Assembly: GCA_015055965.1 (NCBI GenBank)
Contig: SVHG01000011.1
Span: forward strand, 9,104-73,103
DNA: 64,000 nt
Source: Clostridiales bacterium
GTDB taxonomy: Bacteria > Bacillota > Clostridia > Christensenellales > Borkfalkiaceae
Reading direction: 5' to 3'
Below, in pieces: positions 9,592 through 18,413 of this stretch. The translations under genes were made by a program, and so were the position numbers. Position 1 is the first letter of the stretch, and the number at the start of each line of letters is the position of its first letter. Below the pieces are notes generated by a model. The model had not been told where the DNA came from. It searched no databases and worked only from the letters and a program-made list of their open reading frames with translations.

Positions 9592-9861
9592 CTATTTATC
9601 GTCAACCTGATCGTTTTCTTGAGTCGATAAAACAACATCTTTTCCAGCTTCAGCATCCCTGGCTTGTTTTGCGGCGTTGAACGCCTTTTCTCTTTCTCTT
9701 AAATTGTTGCGCTGCATTTCGTACTGCTCTCTTCTAAAAACAGGTATTAAAAAGTACACAGCAACAATCACCGCGATAATAATTCCGCAAATCAAAAAGA
9801 ATCTGCGGTCAACCTTACCTAATTTTTGTAATTTTGTTGCTAAAAGTAATGCATTTTGCAT
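9592..9861 (-). CDS. Small one-pass membrane protein, first gene of the importer operon
   Basis: 89 residues. A short basic N-terminus is followed by one strong membrane segment (RFFLICGIIIAVIVAVYFLI, about residues 20-40) and a charged, probably coiled-coil tail (REQYEMQRNNLREREKAFNA), ending in an acidic segment. The gene ends 3 bp before the next membrane-protein gene, so it belongs to the same transcript and appears to be its first cistron. An antisense ORF of 63 residues overlaps it but has no coding features. Family unrecognised; it could be a partner of the 431-residue protein through its coiled coil. Upstream lies about 630 bp of AT-rich DNA without another gene. Confidence 0.65.
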   Translation of the reverse strand: MQNALLLATKLQKLGKVDRRFFLICGIIIAVIVAVYFLIPVFRREQYEMQRNNLREREKAFNAAKQARDAEAGKDVVLSTQENDQVDDK

Positions 9862-10444
9862 AGTATGATTACTCCTTTACAGTAGCTATCGCTATGATTT
9901 AAATGGGTATGCGATTCGCCAATATCTTACAAAATTCGCACACACGCATACTTACAAACCTATTATAAAACATTTCACAAAAAAAATCAAACGATTTTAC
10001 TATGTAAAAGATAAAAAGTAGCGGTCAATTTATTAATTAATAAAAGGGCTGTTTTTTATGCGCATTTTGAGGTTTTTTTCTTACGCGCTATTTTTTTAAA
10101 ATTTCGTCTGCTTTTACTCGTTTTTTTTGCTAACCGCTAATCCTTTAAAGCCCTTGTTTTTTTCTTAATGCTTCTTTTGCCTTTTATTGCGTTGCTTTAC
10201 TTAAAATTGAAAGCTCTTTTATGCTTAAAAAGGCCGATAATCGACTTATAGAACGGTTTTTTGTGTTTCTTACCGTGAAAATATTGTTTTTTGCTTTAAT
10301 GCCCGTTACCGTTAGGGATTTTACTAATAAACAAGTATTTTTAAGGGCAAAAATAGGCAAAAACGTTATAAAAATACGCCACGTATAGAAAAATCTTTAA
10401 CAAAGAATAAAAATCACGGCGTAAAAGCATAAATTAAAGCAAGC
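9862..10444. other. AT-rich intergenic stretch upstream of the importer operon
   Basis: There is no convincing ORF. The plus strand is markedly T-rich in the left part and A-rich at the right end. It must hold the promoter of the minus-strand importer operon, although I could not pick a single clear -35/-10 pair. It contains one variant of the dispersed 19-bp motif (GCCGATAATCGACTTATAG at 10233). Confidence 0.5.
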
Positions 10445-10453
10445 AAATAAAAA

Positions 10454-10486
10454 GCGCTGCAGCTTGTTAAAAACAGGTTGCAACGC
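10454..10486 (-). terminator. Intrinsic terminator of the M20 peptidase gene
   Basis: On the minus strand, GCGTTGCAAC pairs imperfectly with GCTGCAGCGC (8 of 10 plus one wobble) and is followed by TTTTTATTTGC. It lies just after the stop codon at 10492. Confidence 0.7.
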
Positions 10487-10491
10487 CTTTT

Positions 10492-11763
10492 TTATTCCAT
10501 TAATTCTTTAATAGCCCTTTTATAAATACGGCTCATTTTTTCTATATTTTTAACCGTAATATATTCGTTGGGCTCGTGAACGGGAGCGTCCTCGCCGGGA
10601 AATTCAGGGCCGAAAGCCGCGCCGATAGGTAACGCCCTTGCGTAAGTACCACCGCCAATTGCCATAGGTTGAAGATTACTGTTGGTTTCTTCATTGTATA
10701 CCTTTAACAAGGTTTTAATCAAAAAGCTATTCTTAGAGTTAAATAAGGGCTTTTGATGGTTGCCAAGTAAGGTATACGGTGCAATTTTTGCAGAGCCCTC
10801 TTCTATAAAAGTGGGGGGAAGGGTTGAAGGATAGCGGAAATCTACTATAATATCCATTTTTCCATCCTTCGCGCTGATTACGTTGGGCGACATAGTTAAA
10901 TATCCCGTTTCGTCGTTAGCTTGCTTTAATCCGTAACAGTCTTCAAAAAGCGCTTCGTGAACGTAAGATTTAACTAACCCCATATCCGCAAGATATTTTA
11001 ATAGGGGGTAAATGGCGTTTTTGCCCTTATCGGGGGTAGAGCCGTGAGTGGAAACGCCGTAGCTTTCAATTTTTTCGCCCTTAACCGATAAACCGTGCTT
11101 TTTAATAAGCTCCTCGTTAACGGGAGCAATTGCGTAAGCGTAGTCACACACCATATTAGGCATTTCACCACCGCTTACAACTATATTTTTATCGCACTCA
11201 AAGTGGAATTGTGGGTGAAAAATACCCTTTTCTGCATATAAAACGGGAAAATTGCCGTCGGGAGAGAAGCCGTAGTCGGGCATCTTTGCAACCTTTGCGT
11301 AATGCGCCATACATTGCCAACCGCTTTCTTCGTTACAGCCTAAAATAAGCTTTACGGTATGCTTGGGAACAAAACTCTCCTCTTTAAGCTCTTTCATCAT
11401 GTATAAAACGCAAATGGTAGGGCCTTTATCGTCTAAAGTGCCTCTTGCGTAAATTTTTCCGTCCTCTTCAGTAGGGGTAAAGGGGGGATATTTCCAGTCT
11501 TCAAGCCTACCCGCCTTAACAACGTCTAAGTGGCAAAGGATACCCATGGTTTGTTCTTCGCTTTTACCACGCCAAATAACCTCGCCAACGTAACCGTCGT
11601 AGTTAACCGTTTCAAAGCCCATTTCGCTTGCAAGGCTTAAAGTAAATTCTAACGCGTCGTATACGGCCTTACCAAAGGGCATATTTGGAAGAGCGGGGGC
11701 TTGAACGCTGGGGATGGCGCATAATTTCATAATATTTTTCTTGATTTCGTTAATTTGTTGCAT
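10492..11763 (-). CDS. pepV: M20 family dipeptidase, PepV/Sapep type
   Basis: 423 residues, somewhat shorter than the roughly 470 residues of lactobacillal PepV. Metal ligands of the M20 family are visible: His in GILCHLDVVKAG, bridging Asp in YARGTLDDKGPT, the Glu-Glu pair in GCNEESGW, a later Asp in YGFSPDGNFP and the C-terminal His in APVHEPNEYI. It is expected to hydrolyse dipeptides in the cytoplasm with two zinc or manganese ions, releasing amino acids for use by the cell. It has no signal peptide. The gene is monocistronic: a hairpin terminator follows, and a divergent promoter region shared with radC precedes it. The start at 11763 (MQQINEIKKN) gives the expected N-terminus. Confidence 0.92.
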   Translation of the reverse strand: MQQINEIKKNIMKLCAIPSVQAPALPNMPFGKAVYDALEFTLSLASEMGFETVNYDGYVGEVIWRGKSEEQTMGILCHLDVVKAGRLEDWKYPPFTPTEEDGKIYARGTLDDKGPTICVLYMMKELKEESFVPKHTVKLILGCNEESGWQCMAHYAKVAKMPDYGFSPDGNFPVLYAEKGIFHPQFHFECDKNIVVSGGEMPNMVCDYAYAIAPVNEELIKKHGLSVKGEKIESYGVSTHGSTPDKGKNAIYPLLKYLADMGLVKSYVHEALFEDCYGLKQANDETGYLTMSPNVISAKDGKMDIIVDFRYPSTLPPTFIEEGSAKIAPYTLLGNHQKPLFNSKNSFLIKTLLKVYNEETNSNLQPMAIGGGTYARALPIGAAFGPEFPGEDAPVHEPNEYITVKNIEKMSRIYKRAIKELME

Positions 11764-11798
11764 AATTTGCCCTCAATTTTAAAAAATCCTTTTATTTT

Positions 11799-11829
11799 AT
11801 TATACACTTTTTTTTAAATATGGTAAAAT
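11799..11829. promoter_or_regulatory. Divergent promoter region between pepV and radC
   Basis: On the minus strand TTTACC (11822-11827) and TATAAT (11799-11804) are separated by 17 bp, a plausible sigma-A promoter for pepV. On the plus strand TATACA and TAAAAT (11824-11829) are also 17 bp apart and could serve radC. The two would overlap, so they may compete. Confidence 0.5.
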
Positions 11830-11866
11830 AGATTAGTAGGTTTTTTAAAAAATATCGGAGTTTTTT

Positions 11867-12562
11867 ATGCACGAAGGACATAGAGAAAGACTAATTTCTA
11901 AGTTGATTGACGGTAATACACTGCTTTCCGACCACGAGATTTTAGAAATTTTGCTTTTTTATACTATACCAAGAAAAAACGTTAACGATTTAGCACATAG
12001 ACTTATTAATTCCTTCGGCTCTTTGCAGGGTTGCTTTTCAGCAGACTATCATTCACTGCTATCCATTGAGGGGGTCGGACATAAAACGGCTACTTTTATC
12101 GTTACCTTGGGTGAAATTCAAGCACGAGTTGAAAAGAATAATAACGAGCTTCCCACTATTTTTAGCTTTGATAGCTGTAAGCAAATGCTAATCAATTCAT
12201 TTAGGGGTGCTACTGAAGAAAAGTTCGCCGCGCTTTTTCTAGATAAGCAAGGCAAGATTATATTCAGAAAGATATTTTCGTCACACTCTAACAGCGAGGT
12301 TAACGTTGATTTAAGCGAGCTGGTAAAGGGTACTTTAGTTAGAAAACCGCACAGCGTGGTTATTTGCCATAACCACCTTTCAAACAATATTAATCCTTCT
12401 GATGCAGACGATAAAGCAACCGAAAAAATTTATATGATTTTAAAAATTAACGGTATTGCTTTGGTTGATCATATTATCGTTTCAGGCGACAAGGCGTTTA
12501 GCTACCACGTTTACGATAAGTTGGACGCTATTAAGAAAAAGGTAGACCTTTCCTTAACTTAA
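11867..12562 (+). CDS. radC: RadC-family JAB/MPN domain protein
   Basis: 231 residues, the usual length. It begins HEGHRERLISKLID, followed by a helix-hairpin-helix region (LSIEGVGHKTATFI, about residues 65-80). The C-terminal JAMM metal site reads HNHLSNNINPSDAD: the histidines, serine and aspartate keep the HxHx7SxxD spacing, although the common HNHPSG has become HNHLSN. RadC proteins were named for DNA repair, but their biochemical role remains uncertain; the family is a predicted metal-dependent protease or deubiquitinase-like fold. It stands alone, divergent from pepV. Confidence 0.9.
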   Translation: MHEGHRERLISKLIDGNTLLSDHEILEILLFYTIPRKNVNDLAHRLINSFGSLQGCFSADYHSLLSIEGVGHKTATFIVTLGEIQARVEKNNNELPTIFSFDSCKQMLINSFRGATEEKFAALFLDKQGKIIFRKIFSSHSNSEVNVDLSELVKGTLVRKPHSVVICHNHLSNNINPSDADDKATEKIYMILKINGIALVDHIIVSGDKAFSYHVYDKLDAIKKKVDLSLT

Positions 12563-12884
12563 TTTAGTTCGTTTTTTACTAAATACGCGCAAGAATTCGC
12601 TTTTATAGTGTAATTTTTTCGTGAAACAGCGATTAATCGTGCTATTTACTGCTTTTTCGTGAAACATAGCCTGTTGTTAGAAGGCATAAAAAAGGATTGT
12701 AAGTTTAAAATTTTAACATGCGTTAACTGTTTTTACTTACCTTTTGCTTTTTTTATCGTTGTTTGTTGTTTGCGCGCAAAAACGCTTTAAATTACGGCAA
12801 AAAATAGCCGTTAACGGGCTTATTGCCCCACTTTTTACTAATTTTGAATAAATTATGGTGTCTTTTGACACTTGGAGGATAAAA
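12563..12884. other. Intergenic region before gltX with parS half-sites and a 19-bp motif
   Basis: There is no gene. It contains two copies of the ParB half-site CGTGAAACA (12620 and 12658), a variant of the dispersed motif (AGCGATTAATCGTGCTAT at 12628) and a CGGCAAAAAATAGC element also found near 16068. A T-box leader, which might be expected before an aminoacyl-tRNA synthetase, was not recognisable. Confidence 0.5.
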
Positions 12885-14327
12885 ATGGAAAAAATCAGAA
12901 CAAGATTCGCCCCCAGCCCCACCGGGTTTATGCATTTGGGCGGACTAAGAACGGCGCTTTACTGTTATCTTTACGCCAAAAAACAAGGCGGTGACTTTAT
13001 TTTAAGAATTGAAGATACAGACCAAGAGCGCTTTGTTGAAGGAGCAATTGACGTTATTTACTCTTCTTTAAAGGAATCCGGAATTCATTACGACGAAGGT
13101 CCTGATAAGGGTGGCGATTACGGCCCTTACGTTCAAAGCGAAAGAAGAGCTATTTATTTAGAATACGCTAAAAAGCTTGTTGAATTAGGTGGCGCTTACT
13201 ACTGCTTCTGCACCAAGGAACGCTTGGAAACTTTAACCGACGCTAACGGTAACCGTAAATACGATAAGCATTGTCTTAACCTATCTAAAGAAGAAATTCA
13301 AAGAAGATTAGCTGCCGGCGAGCCTTACGTTATTCGCCAAAACATTCCCCTAGAAGGTAAATCAAGCTACGACGATATGGTTTTTGGCACTATCACCGTT
13401 GACTACGCAGAGCTTGAAGATAATATTTTAATTAAAAGCGACGGATTACCCACTTACAACTTTGCAAACGTTGTAGACGACCACTTAATGAAGATTTCAC
13501 ACGTTATTCGCGGTACTGAATATCTTTCTTCCACCCCCAAGTACAACCTAATGTACGATACCTTTGGCTGGGAAAGACCTCATTACATTCACTTACCTAT
13601 CATTATGAAGGATGCAACCCGCAAGCTTTCTAAGAGATACGGCGATGCTAACTTCGACGATTTCGTAAATAAGGGCTATCTTCCCGAAGCAATCGTTAAC
13701 TACGTTGCTCTTTTAGGCTGGAGTCCCAAGGAAAACGTTGAAAAAATGACTATGGAGCAGATGATTGAGCTATTCTCTTTAGACGGCGTTTCTAAATCCC
13801 CCTCTATTTTTGACGACGTAAAACTTCGTTGGCTTAACGGCGAATACTTAAAGGAGCTTTCTGATGAAGAGTTTGCTCGCGTTGCAGAGCCCTTCTTTGC
13901 TAAATCTAAGGTTTACGGCAAGTACGATTTACTTCAACTTTCAGCATTACTTAAGTCAAGAGTAGAAATTTTAAGCGATATTCCTTCAAAAATCGACTTT
14001 TTAGAAGAATTTGGCGAATATGACGTTGAATTATTCTATCATAAGAAGATGAAAACCGATAAGGACGTTGCTTTAACCGTTCTTCCTTGGATTAGAGAAA
14101 AGCTAGAAAACGCTCCTTCCTTCGATCACGATACTATTCACGACCTATTAATCGGATTAGCAGCTGAAAAAGAAATGAAAAACGGTCAAATTTTATGGCC
14201 TGCGCGCGTTGCTTTATCAGGTAAAGACGTTACACCCGGTGGAGCAATTGAGCTTGCAGTTATTTTAGGTAGGGAAGAAAGCTTAAGACGTATTGACTTC
14301 TCTTTAGAGCTATTAAAAAAGGCTTAA
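12885..14327 (+). CDS. gltX: Glutamyl-tRNA synthetase
   Basis: The listed ORF starts at 12855, but the ATG at 12885 is preceded by TTGGAGGATAAAA and opens the conserved N-terminus MEKIRTRFAPSPTGFMHLGG, giving 480 residues, the normal length. The class I signatures are present: the HIGH-equivalent inside SPTGFMHLGG and the KMSKS-equivalent in RKLSKRYGD. Other family landmarks are RIEDTDQER and HVIRGTEYL. It charges tRNA-Glu (and in organisms lacking glutaminyl-tRNA synthetase also tRNA-Gln) with glutamate in the cytoplasm. A strong terminator follows 44 bp downstream, so it seems to be monocistronic. Confidence 0.97.
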   Translation: MEKIRTRFAPSPTGFMHLGGLRTALYCYLYAKKQGGDFILRIEDTDQERFVEGAIDVIYSSLKESGIHYDEGPDKGGDYGPYVQSERRAIYLEYAKKLVELGGAYYCFCTKERLETLTDANGNRKYDKHCLNLSKEEIQRRLAAGEPYVIRQNIPLEGKSSYDDMVFGTITVDYAELEDNILIKSDGLPTYNFANVVDDHLMKISHVIRGTEYLSSTPKYNLMYDTFGWERPHYIHLPIIMKDATRKLSKRYGDANFDDFVNKGYLPEAIVNYVALLGWSPKENVEKMTMEQMIELFSLDGVSKSPSIFDDVKLRWLNGEYLKELSDEEFARVAEPFFAKSKVYGKYDLLQLSALLKSRVEILSDIPSKIDFLEEFGEYDVELFYHKKMKTDKDVALTVLPWIREKLENAPSFDHDTIHDLLIGLAAEKEMKNGQILWPARVALSGKDVTPGGAIELAVILGREESLRRIDFSLELLKKA

Positions 14328-14370
14328 TTTAATAAAATTAGCCTTAAAACGACTTAATAATAAAAAAGTA

Positions 14371-14400
14371 ACCACTCACCTTTTCGTGAGTGGTTTTTTT
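14371..14400 (+). terminator. Intrinsic terminator of gltX
   Basis: ACCACTCAC pairs perfectly with GTGAGTGGT around a 5-nt loop, followed by seven or more T residues. Confidence 0.92.
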
Positions 14401-14616
14401 GCTTTTACGTGCATTTTTATTAAATATAATCTGTTCAAAAACAAAACGTATTGCATTTATTTTATTAATGCTTTTTACAGTAGAAAAAGTAGGCGTTTTT
14501 ATTTGATTTTTTTGTGAAACAATTTTCACTAAACACACATTAATTGTCCTATTTAAGACTTTTTTGTGAAACATTTCGCCTTTTAAGTGTGTTTTTAAGC
14601 TTCTTTTGTTTCACGC

Positions 14617-15078
14617 TTAAAGCATCTTGTTTTGCTTAATTGCTTCTATTACTTTTAGGGCGCTTTTGCACAAACTATTAGGCAAATTGTTTAAATTAAA
14701 GTATTCCAGCCGTAAAACCTCTTCTTCTTGAATTTTAACCTGCCCACTTACCTTTTTACATAGATAATTTATCTCTACAGCGTAAATTTCGTCCCCATTT
14801 GGGTAAATATAATGAGCCTCCTCGCCCGCCGTCACGTTTATTAGCGTTAACTCTTCCGCAATTAGCCCGGTTTCTTCAAAAAGCTCCCTTTTTGCGCTTT
14901 CTTCGGGCTTTTCGCCAAGCTCCATGCTTCCGCCGGGCAAGCTCCACGTTAAATCGTCTGACCTTTTCTCTAATAACAGCTCCCCTTTGTCGTTTATAAC
15001 GAAAACGACGCCTACTGCAACCAATAAAGGCCTTTTACCAACCCCTTCTATCTTTCTTAAATCAAGCACGTAACCCAT
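14617..15078 (-). CDS. Nudix hydrolase
   Basis: 153 residues. The Nudix box GSMELGEKPEESAKRELFEE continuing TGL matches GX5EX7REUXEEXGU exactly, at about residues 50-72. These enzymes cleave nucleoside diphosphates linked to another group, often as house-cleaning of oxidised nucleotides. The N-terminal strand segment (RPLLVAVGVVFVINDKGELL) and the length are typical of small MutT/ADP-ribose-type members. The substrate cannot be assigned. It is an isolated minus-strand gene flanked by long non-coding DNA on the upstream side. Confidence 0.92.
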   Translation of the reverse strand: MGYVLDLRKIEGVGKRPLLVAVGVVFVINDKGELLLEKRSDDLTWSLPGGSMELGEKPEESAKRELFEETGLIAEELTLINVTAGEEAHYIYPNGDEIYAVEINYLCKKVSGQVKIQEEEVLRLEYFNLNNLPNSLCKSALKVIEAIKQNKML

Positions 15079-16209
15079 ATTAATCCTTTTTTTACAAATT
15101 TTAGCCGATTTTTTATGAGATTTTATAAAAATTTAGGCTTTTTCTTTATTTATTGATCTAATTAAGGTTTTATCTTATTAATTTACACCTTCCTTGCCCT
15201 TTTTGATTATACTACGTCTTTTTCTACTTTTCAAGCCAAAAAAGAAAATTTTTAACAACTTTTATATCCTTTAATAGTTGCAAACGAAAGCAGTAAAATA
15301 TCTTTGTTTTTACTTTTAATCTACCCTATAACTTTTTTACAAATTCTTTTAGCTCTTAATCTCACTCAATCGCGCATTTTCACTAAAATTTTTATTTTTT
15401 GTCCTTTTTCAAGCTACTTATTTAATCTTTTTTTTATGCCCTTTGACAAGCCTTTTAAAAATAAGATTTTGTGTTAAAAAATTGTTGATTTTTCAACCTT
15501 CAAATAGTTGATAATCGACCTATAGCCCCACTTTTTACATTTCCTTTTGCTAATTTATTAACATTTTTTACATCTTTTTTAGCCCTTTTGTGAATTATTT
15601 GGCTTTTTTATAAGATTTTTACTGTTTTTCGCATTTTTTTGCATACGTTATCACTTTTTCTTAACCACAACCGCTGTTTTTTACGATAAAAATCCTATTT
15701 ACGTACACTTTTTAATGACTTTTAATAAATTTCTTCACTTTTTCTCATTTTCGCCGCGTTATTAGCGTTTTTCTTTCGGCTTTAATTATTCAAACACGCT
15801 TCTTGGAACTATTTATCCTAGAAATGCCCGATTTTCTAACTTGCCGTGCTATTTTAACTAATTTTTTTCGATTTTGCTTATTCTTTACACTTGTTTAAGC
15901 CTTTTAAGCAAAAAATTCCCCATAATCAAAGATTATACGCGATTATACGAGCCTTTTTGAAGAGCTAGCAACAATTATGATTTATTTATTTTTTGCCTTT
16001 AGAGGACAAATTGCAGCCCCTATCAACTATTTTTAAACCATTTTCTTGCTTTTGGAGCTAAAACAACGGCAAAAAATAGCTCTATAAGGCGATTATTGAG
16101 CTTTTAAGCCACTTTTACCCACTGCCCACAGTTTCCCAGTAAAAGACGTTAAAACCCCTTAAAATGGCCTCAAACGCCTCGTAGCCCAGCTTTTTAAACA
16201 ACCTTTCGG
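15079..16209. other. Long T-rich non-coding stretch
   Basis: About 1.1 kb without any convincing ORF on either strand. The plus strand is strongly biased towards T over A for most of its length. It contains two variants of the dispersed 19-bp motif (near 15511 and 16082) and a CGGCAAAAAATAGC element at about 16067. It may be untranslated or decayed sequence; no gene remnant was recognised. Confidence 0.55.
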
Positions 16210-16758
16210 TTATTTATAAAAATTTAACCGTTTTTGGTTGTTTTTAACAAAAATTTCCAGTCCGTTAGCTATTTTTTCCGCCATTTTATAGACGGTAGAT
16301 ATTTTACCAACCGTAAAAAGAGCCTTTTCGCCCCTTTTTTCACCCAAAATACCTATAACGCTCATATCCCCCACGGCGGGAAGGTCCTTATTAACCCCTA
16401 AACCGGGCTTAATTCCCGTTTTTTGTACTTTAATCAAGCCAACATCCTCTTTTTTACCAATTGCGGCGTCTACGGCAATTACAAGGCTTGCAGGGTGCGT
16501 TCTTTTAATAAATTCAATGGCGTAAGGCACTTCTTTTGCGGTTATTGGATTAATTAGGTTGCCGTAAGCAAACACACCACCCCCCTGCGATTCAAAAAGA
16601 CTACCGCAAATAGGGGCTAAGCTGTCACCGATATTGCTATCAGAGCCGATAAAAAGAAAAATTATGCTCTCAGAGGGGGTATTTAGGTATTTTTCTAACG
16701 TTTTTGCGATAAAATTACTAATATTTTCACTTTTATAATCAAAACTCATAACTTCCAT
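16210..16758 (-). CDS. yyaC: Sporulation protein YyaC, GPR-protease-like fold
   Basis: 182 residues. The N-terminal core IIFLFIGSDSNIGDSLAPI, followed by the AVDAAIGKKEDVGLIKV segment and a glycine-rich loop (PGLGVNKDLPAVGDMSVIG), matches the YyaC family, which shares its fold with germination protease and hydrogenase maturation proteases. YyaC is a widely conserved sporulation gene of spore-forming Bacillota, of uncertain biochemical role. The start is ambiguous: the ATG at 16758 and another nine bases downstream are both possible, neither with a strong ribosome site. It is divergent from cvpA. Its presence supports a spore-forming ancestry. Confidence 0.85.
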   Translation of the reverse strand: MEVMSFDYKSENISNFIAKTLEKYLNTPSESIIFLFIGSDSNIGDSLAPICGSLFESQGGGVFAYGNLINPITAKEVPYAIEFIKRTHPASLVIAVDAAIGKKEDVGLIKVQKTGIKPGLGVNKDLPAVGDMSVIGILGEKRGEKALFTVGKISTVYKMAEKIANGLEIFVKNNQKRLNFYK

Positions 16759-16890
16759 AGCTAAATTCTAGCCCTTTTACAAAAATTTTATTCTTTTTCT
16801 ATTGCAAAATTGAAAAATGAGTGTTATAATATTTATAATTTAAGCCAAAAACCTAAGGCGAAACAATAAAATAAGAAGGAGGAAAGAAAA

Positions 16891-17628
16891 ATGGACGGAG
16901 TTCCCTCAACCAATTTGGGCTCTGGCTTAATTGCCGACCTTATCTGCTTAGCCATTTTGGTCATTTTTGCCATATCAAACTGGAAAAAAGGCTTCATTTC
17001 ACAGCTTTTTAGAGCAATTTCTACCATTGGCGCACTGCTTTTAGCCTATTTTTTAGCAGAGTCGGTTGTTAATTTTGCCAACGAAAGCTTTAATTTTAGC
17101 GGTTTAATTGCAGAAAAAATACAAGGAATGCTTGGTGAAGGCACGGCTTACCTTGCAGATCTTACCGAAGAGAACCTAAAAACAGCTATTGCGGAGCTAA
17201 AATTGCCTGATTTTATCGCAGATTTTGCTTTACAAGCCCTATCTAACGTCGGTACCGGAGTTTTTGCAAATATCGGCGAATTCTTAGCGAATATTATCAC
17301 TCATTATATCGCGCTTACTCTAGCTTTTATCGTTGTATTTATCGTTGCAAAGATTTTACTCTTTATCGTTTGTAAAATTCTTGAAAAAATCGTTAAATTA
17401 CCCCTTATTAGACTGGTAGACAAAACACTCGGCCTTGTTTGGGGCTTAATTAAGGCAGTAATTTTCCTATTCGTTGTAATTTTCATAATCGAAATAATGC
17501 CCGGCGAAGCTTTTGCCACTGCAAAAACGGCGCTAAACAACTCTTTGTTTGCGTCATTCCTTCAAAACTACAACGTTTTCACTATTGCAATGAACTGGAT
17601 TGCAACAAAATTAAACCTATCAATTTAA
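16891..17628 (+). CDS. CvpA family membrane protein
   Basis: 245 residues, with four predicted membrane segments, in keeping with the CvpA (colicin V production) family, usually 160-240 residues. The N-terminal segment DLICLAILVIFAISNWKKGF contains the family's glycine-rich first loop after membrane segment one (WKKGFISQLFRAISTIGALL). An amphipathic middle region of about 60 residues separates the second and third membrane segments (FIADFALQALSN). The start has a very strong ribosome site, AAGAAGGAGGAAAG. A terminator follows. The role of CvpA in Bacillota is unclear; envelope maintenance has been proposed in other bacteria. Confidence 0.85.
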   Translation: MDGVPSTNLGSGLIADLICLAILVIFAISNWKKGFISQLFRAISTIGALLLAYFLAESVVNFANESFNFSGLIAEKIQGMLGEGTAYLADLTEENLKTAIAELKLPDFIADFALQALSNVGTGVFANIGEFLANIITHYIALTLAFIVVFIVAKILLFIVCKILEKIVKLPLIRLVDKTLGLVWGLIKAVIFLFVVIFIIEIMPGEAFATAKTALNNSLFASFLQNYNVFTIAMNWIATKLNLSI

Positions 17629-17634
17629 CACCTA

Positions 17635-17662
17635 AAAAGCCGATTTTTAAGTCGGCTTTTTT
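17635..17662 (+). terminator. Intrinsic terminator of the cvpA-family gene
   Basis: AAAGCCGA pairs with TCGGCTTT around a short loop, followed by a run of T residues. Confidence 0.9.
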
Positions 17663-17959
17663 TATGCGATTTTTCACGAGTTAAACAATTGTTTCACGCC
17701 GAAAAAACACAAATTTTTGTATTCAAAGCGTAATTTTATTTATTTTTTTAGCTGTTTTAATGTATTTTTTTGCTTGTTTTAGGTATTTTTTAAAAAAATT
17801 AAGGATTGTTTCACGAAAGACGCAAAAAATTAATCGGACAAAAAAATCGGAGAAGGATTTCTGATGATTTTTTGGGCGATTTTTTTCTTAAAATCCCGCA
17901 TAAAATCTACGATTTTGGGGTTATGAAAATTTTTTATTTTTAATAAGACAAGCTATTTT

Positions 17960-17975
17960 TGTTTCACGTGAAGCA
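17960..17975. promoter_or_regulatory. parS site (15 of 16 match)
   Basis: TGTTTCACGTGAAGCA differs at a single base from the canonical TGTTTCACGTGAAACA bound by ParB/Spo0J. It lies about 3.8 kb before parA. Confidence 0.85.
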
Positions 17976-17995
17976 TTTTTTGACTATTTTTAATA

Positions 17996-18011
17996 AGTTT
18001 CATGTGAAACA
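17996..18011. promoter_or_regulatory. Second parS site (14 of 16 match)
   Basis: AGTTTCATGTGAAACA matches the parS consensus at 14 of 16 positions and starts 36 bp after the first site, which makes a ParB nucleation cluster plausible. Confidence 0.7.
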
Positions 18012-18413
18012 CAAAAACGCAAGTAATTTTAACCCTTTTATCGACTTTTTTTTGCTTGTTTTTTAGTAATTTCTTCAATTTTTTGTTTGTTTTTTATCGA
18101 TTAAAAATTAGTAGCGTAGGAGGCATTTAAAAAGTTGATTTTTTATGCGTTTTTAGTCTATTTTAGCAATTTTTAGCCTATCTACCACTTTTTAAACAAA
18201 CTTAACTAAAATTTAAAAGCTTGTTTAATACACTTTGCGTATCGTAAATTAAAAACAAAAATAAATGTGCGCTAAGCCACAGATTTTTAATAAATTAATA
18301 AAAATAATTAATGCGCTAACAATATGAAATATTTTAATTAACTGTAGATTAATTTGGGCGCAAACAAACGCACTCTTTAATAAATATTAAAATTTTTCTT
18401 TTTATTTTATACT

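Noticed and set aside
12563-12884. T-box leader for gltX
   Set aside because: No T-box consensus sequence or antiterminator bulge was found.
14344-14574. 76-codon ORF between gltX and the Nudix gene
   Set aside because: It runs through the gltX terminator and has AT-driven composition without a ribosome site.
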